A DNA stretch of 64,000 bases from Lachnospiraceae bacterium (GTDB taxonomy: Bacteria; Bacillota; Clostridia; Lachnospirales; Lachnospiraceae): contig AP025576.1 in NCBI GenBank assembly GCA_022845955.1, positions 5,828,001 to 5,892,000 on the forward strand. Reading direction: 5' to 3'. Shown here in pieces: positions 61,290 to 64,000 of the stretch (its first letter is position 1; each line of letters opens with the position of its first letter). Under the pieces are notes generated by a model, which had not been told where the DNA came from, did not search any database, and saw only the letters and a list, made by a program, of their open reading frames with translations. The position numbers and the translations under genes are program-made.

Positions 61290-62075
61290 TTAAATAACGT
61301 GTTTCTCCAGTAACTTTTCAACAATGTAAGAAGCAGATTCCTCCGGCGTATCCAGAACTACTTTCTGTCCTGCACCCTTTCTTACCTTATCAGAAGCCTT
61401 GGCAATCTGTGTGGGTGAGCCCTTCAGACCTAAGTTGGAATCGTCAACATCTACCAGATTTGCTCTTCCCCATACGGTGATTTCCTTTTTATAAGCATCA
61501 AAAATTCCGCCGGGAGTCATGTAACGAGGCTCGTTTAATTCGCCCAGAGCAGTGATCAGGCAGGGCATTTTTGCTTTCAGCACATGATATCTGTCATCAA
61601 ACTGACGCTCTACGATCACGCTGTCACCTTCCACCTTGATATCCTGTGCATAGGAAATAACCGGGATTCCCAGATGCTCGGAAATCTGAGGGCCAACCTG
61701 TGCGGTATCGCCGTCGATAGCCTGGCGGCCAGTGATGATCAGATCATATTCCAGGTTACGGATCGCTCCGGCCAGTGTCTGGGAGGTAGCCCAGGTATCC
61801 GCACCGCCGAGTACTCTGTCAGTTACGAGAATACCATTATCTGCGCCCATAGCCATAGCCTCGCGCAGAACTTCTTCTGCCTTGGGAAGACCCATTGTGA
61901 TTACGGTAACTTCAGCGCCGTATTCGTCCTTCAGTCTCAGTGCGGCCTCCAGACCTGCCTTATCATCCGGGTTCATGATTGTAAGCATAGCACCTCTGTC
62001 CAGCGTACCATCGGGATTGAATTTAACGCCGCCCTTTGTATCAGGTACCTGCTTAATACAAACAACAATTTTCAT
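61290..62075 (-). CDS. etfB: Electron transfer flavoprotein beta subunit
   Basis: A 261-residue EtfB: VCIKQVPDT at the N-terminus, AMGADNGILVTDRVLGGADTWAT, IITGRQAIDGDTAQVGPQISEHL and the C-terminal GSPTQIAKA. In bifurcating EtfB this subunit holds the extra FAD that takes electrons from NADH. Between bcd and etfA, 29 bp ahead of the latter. Confidence 0.96.
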   Translation of the reverse strand: MKIVVCIKQVPDTKGGVKFNPDGTLDRGAMLTIMNPDDKAGLEAALRLKDEYGAEVTVITMGLPKAEEVLREAMAMGADNGILVTDRVLGGADTWATSQTLAGAIRNLEYDLIITGRQAIDGDTAQVGPQISEHLGIPVISYAQDIKVEGDSVIVERQFDDRYHVLKAKMPCLITALGELNEPRYMTPGGIFDAYKKEITVWGRANLVDVDDSNLGLKGSPTQIAKASDKVRKGAGQKVVLDTPEESASYIVEKLLEKHVI

Positions 62076-62121
62076 TGTATTCCTCTCCTTGTTTTCTTAT
62101 ATTCTCTTAACCTTAGCGGTG

Positions 62122-63276
62122 TTATTTCAACAGTGCACCGGAGATTACCATTCTCTGAACTTCGCTTGTTCCTTCATAAATCTCGGTAATCTTGGCATCA
62201 CGCATCATGCGCTCCACATCGTACTCTCTGGTATAACCATAACCGCCGTGCAGCTGTACCGCCTTGGTGGTAACTTCCATAGCAACCTCAGCCGCATACA
62301 GTTTCGCTCTTGCAGCTTCCACGGAATATACCTTCTGGGTAGCCTTAGCCATAGCAGCCTTGTAAACCAGCAGCTGTGCACATTCTACCTTGGTAGCCAT
62401 GTCGGCAAGCTGGAACTGTGTGTTCTGGAAAGCGCCGATAGCTCTGCCGAACTGCTTTCTTTCCTTCACATAATTAACGGTGCACTCAAGAGCGCCTTCT
62501 GCAAGTCCGAGAGCCTGTGCAGCGATACCGATACGTCCGCCGTCCAGGGTATGCATGGCAATACCAAAACCCTTGCCTTCCGCACCCAGCAGATTTTCCT
62601 TGGGGATTCTGCAGTCGGTGAAGATCAGCTCATATGTGGAAGAACCGCGGATACCCATCTTCTTCTCTTTGGTACCAAAGGAGAAGCCGGGAGTTCCTTT
62701 TTCCACGATAAATGCAGAAATCATTTTTTTCTTTCTGCCTCTTTTATCTTCTACAACGCTGGTAACAGCGAAAATTACATAAACATCAGCTTCTTTACCG
62801 TTGGTGATGAAAATCTTGGATCCGTTAAGAACCCATTCGTCCCCGTCCAGATAAGCCTTTGTCTGCTGTCCCTGTGCATCCGTACCTGCACCGGGCTCGG
62901 TCAGGCCGAAAGCGCCCAGCTTCTCGCCTTTTGCAAGGGGAACCAGGAATTTTTGCTTCTGCTCTTCCGTACCATAGGTCATGATGGGATCGCAGCAAAG
63001 GGAGGTATGTGCGGATACGATAACGCCTGTTGTGCCGCAAACCTTAGAAAGTTCTTCCACGCACATAGCATAAGTTAAAGGATCGCAGCCCTGTCCGCCG
63101 TATTCCTTCGGAACCGGGATTCCCAGGAAACCAAGCTTAGCCATTTTTTCTACGGTAGCCCTGGGGAACTCCTCTGTTTCATCAACCTCCTGTGCAAGAG
63201 GCTTTACTTCTTTTTCTGCAAATTCTCTGAAAAGAGTTCTTGCCATTTCATGCTCTTTGCTTAAAGTAAAATCCAT
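62122..63276 (-). CDS. bcd: Butyryl-CoA (short-chain acyl-CoA) dehydrogenase
   Basis: A 384-residue acyl-CoA dehydrogenase: LTEPGAGTDAQG and KIFITNGKEADVY (FAD and substrate binding), GGRIGIAAQALGLA, and the catalytic Glu in IYEGTSEVQRMVI. Located with etfBA and hbd, so it reduces crotonyl-CoA to butyryl-CoA. This product feeds Ptb and Buk encoded at 25.9-28 kb. Confidence 0.96.
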   Translation of the reverse strand: MDFTLSKEHEMARTLFREFAEKEVKPLAQEVDETEEFPRATVEKMAKLGFLGIPVPKEYGGQGCDPLTYAMCVEELSKVCGTTGVIVSAHTSLCCDPIMTYGTEEQKQKFLVPLAKGEKLGAFGLTEPGAGTDAQGQQTKAYLDGDEWVLNGSKIFITNGKEADVYVIFAVTSVVEDKRGRKKKMISAFIVEKGTPGFSFGTKEKKMGIRGSSTYELIFTDCRIPKENLLGAEGKGFGIAMHTLDGGRIGIAAQALGLAEGALECTVNYVKERKQFGRAIGAFQNTQFQLADMATKVECAQLLVYKAAMAKATQKVYSVEAARAKLYAAEVAMEVTTKAVQLHGGYGYTREYDVERMMRDAKITEIYEGTSEVQRMVISGALLK

Positions 63277-63304
63277 GATTAATTACTCCTCCGTTTTATC
63301 TTAT

Positions 63305-64000
63305 TTACTTGCTGTAATCATAGAAGCCCTTGCCGGTCTTCTGTCCAAGCTGTCCGCCGCGAACCATCTTCTTAAGCAGTGTATGAGGACGGTACTTCGG
63401 ATCGCCTGTTTCGGATTCCAGAACTTCCATGATAGCCAGAACGATATCCAGGCCGATCATATCGCCCAGAGCCAGCGGTCCCATAGGATGGTTAGCGCCC
63501 AGCTTCATAGCGGTATCGATATCTTCTACGGAAGCAACGCCTTCCGCATAAATGCCGATTGCTTCATTAATCATGGGAACAAGGATTCTGTTAACTACGA
63601 AGCCTGCTGCTTCATTTACCTGTACAGGAGTCTTGCCGATAGCAGCGGAAATCTCTTTGATGGTTTCCACAACGCTGTCAGGTGTATTCAGGCCTGCGAT
63701 AACCTCAACCAGCTTCATAACAGGAGCGGGATTGAAGAAATGCATACCGATAACAGGTCTGTCAAGGCCTGCGCCGATTTCCGTAATGGAAAGGGAAGAA
63801 GTATTGGTAGCGAAGATACAATCCTTCTTGCAGATATCCTGCAGCTCCTTAAAGGTCTGCTTCTTGATATCCATAACTTCCAGAGCAGCTTCCACAACCA
63901 GATCACAATCCGTGCAGATAGTCTTTACACCGGTAGTAATCTTACCAAGGATAGCGTCAGCAGCCGCCTGCTCCATTTTTCCTTTAGCAACTCTCTTCTC
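63305..64000 (-). CDS. hbd: 3-hydroxybutyryl-CoA dehydrogenase, N-terminus cut off by window edge
   Basis: The C-terminal 230 or so residues of the NAD(P)-dependent enzyme that reduces acetoacetyl-CoA. Visible: FATNTSSLSITEIGAG, RPVIGMHFFNPAPVMKLVEVI (catalytic His), EAAGFVVNRILVPMINEA, LGANHPMGPLALGDMIGLD and the ending QKTGKGFYDYSK. The Rossmann nucleotide-binding N-terminus and probably thl and crt lie beyond 64000. The bcd gene follows 28 bp downstream. Confidence 0.95.
   Translation of the reverse strand, partial: EKRVAKGKMEQAAADAILGKITTGVKTICTDCDLVVEAALEVMDIKKQTFKELQDICKKDCIFATNTSSLSITEIGAGLDRPVIGMHFFNPAPVMKLVEVIAGLNTPDSVVETIKEISAAIGKTPVQVNEAAGFVVNRILVPMINEAIGIYAEGVASVEDIDTAMKLGANHPMGPLALGDMIGLDIVLAIMEVLESETGDPKYRPHTLLKKMVRGGQLGQKTGKGFYDYSK

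Overview
The window looks like chromosomal DNA of an anaerobic, butyrate-forming gut Firmicute, most likely a member of Lachnospiraceae. This is inferred from gene content: a bcd-etfB-etfA operon behind 3-hydroxybutyryl-CoA dehydrogenase, phosphotransbutyrylase plus butyrate kinase, adjacent secA and prfB, several complete carbohydrate ABC importers with AraC, LacI or YesMN-type regulators, and strong AGGAGG-type ribosome binding sites. No rRNA, tRNA or CRISPR array was recognised.

Layout. 1-8.35 kb: an LplABC-type importer (binding protein, two permeases) with a uroporphyrinogen-decarboxylase-like protein and an M20 dipeptidase, bracketed by two related AraC regulators. 8.3-8.6 kb: a large palindromic element (copy 1). 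8.7-12.3 kb: a heterodimeric ABC exporter. 12.3-16.3 kb: prfB (with a programmed +1 frameshift at a UAA codon) and secA. 16.4-23.7 kb: a starch/maltodextrin operon (LacI regulator, GH13 enzyme, MalFG-like permeases, binding protein, and a membrane-anchored protein with three CBM26-like modules). 23.9-25.7 kb: a CpsC/CpsD-like chain-length regulator and tyrosine kinase pair. 25.7-28.5 kb: ptb, buk and a C_GCAxxG_C_C protein. 28.5-31.8 kb: an acyltransferase and a GHKL/LytTR two-component system.

31.9-38.1 kb is the accessory part of the window. It holds an AT-rich AAA ATPase plus TOPRIM protein pair that resembles two-gene anti-phage systems, a second copy of the palindromic element, an ABC-F ATPase behind a long attenuator-type leader with a 29-codon leader peptide, and an IS1202-group insertion sequence flanked by a 27-bp target duplication that abuts the -35 box of the ABC-F promoter.

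38.1-43.4 kb carries an HD-GYP protein, mtnA, a small membrane protein, a YbaK-type deacylase and an ABC exporter. 43.4-49.9 kb has an AraC regulator and an ABC sugar importer operon ending in an ADP-ribosylglycohydrolase. 50-51 kb is a DegV protein. 51-60 kb is an arabinoside importer operon with a GH127 beta-L-arabinofuranosidase and a YesMN two-component system. 60-64 kb is the butyryl-CoA operon (etfA, etfB, bcd, partial hbd, all on the minus strand).

The most unusual features are the two roughly 260-280 bp palindromes. They share a conserved core but have outer arms that are unrelated between copies while being almost perfectly self-complementary within each copy. Next in interest are the ATPase/TOPRIM pair, the ABC-F leader, the IS insertion next to it, and the prfB frameshift site.
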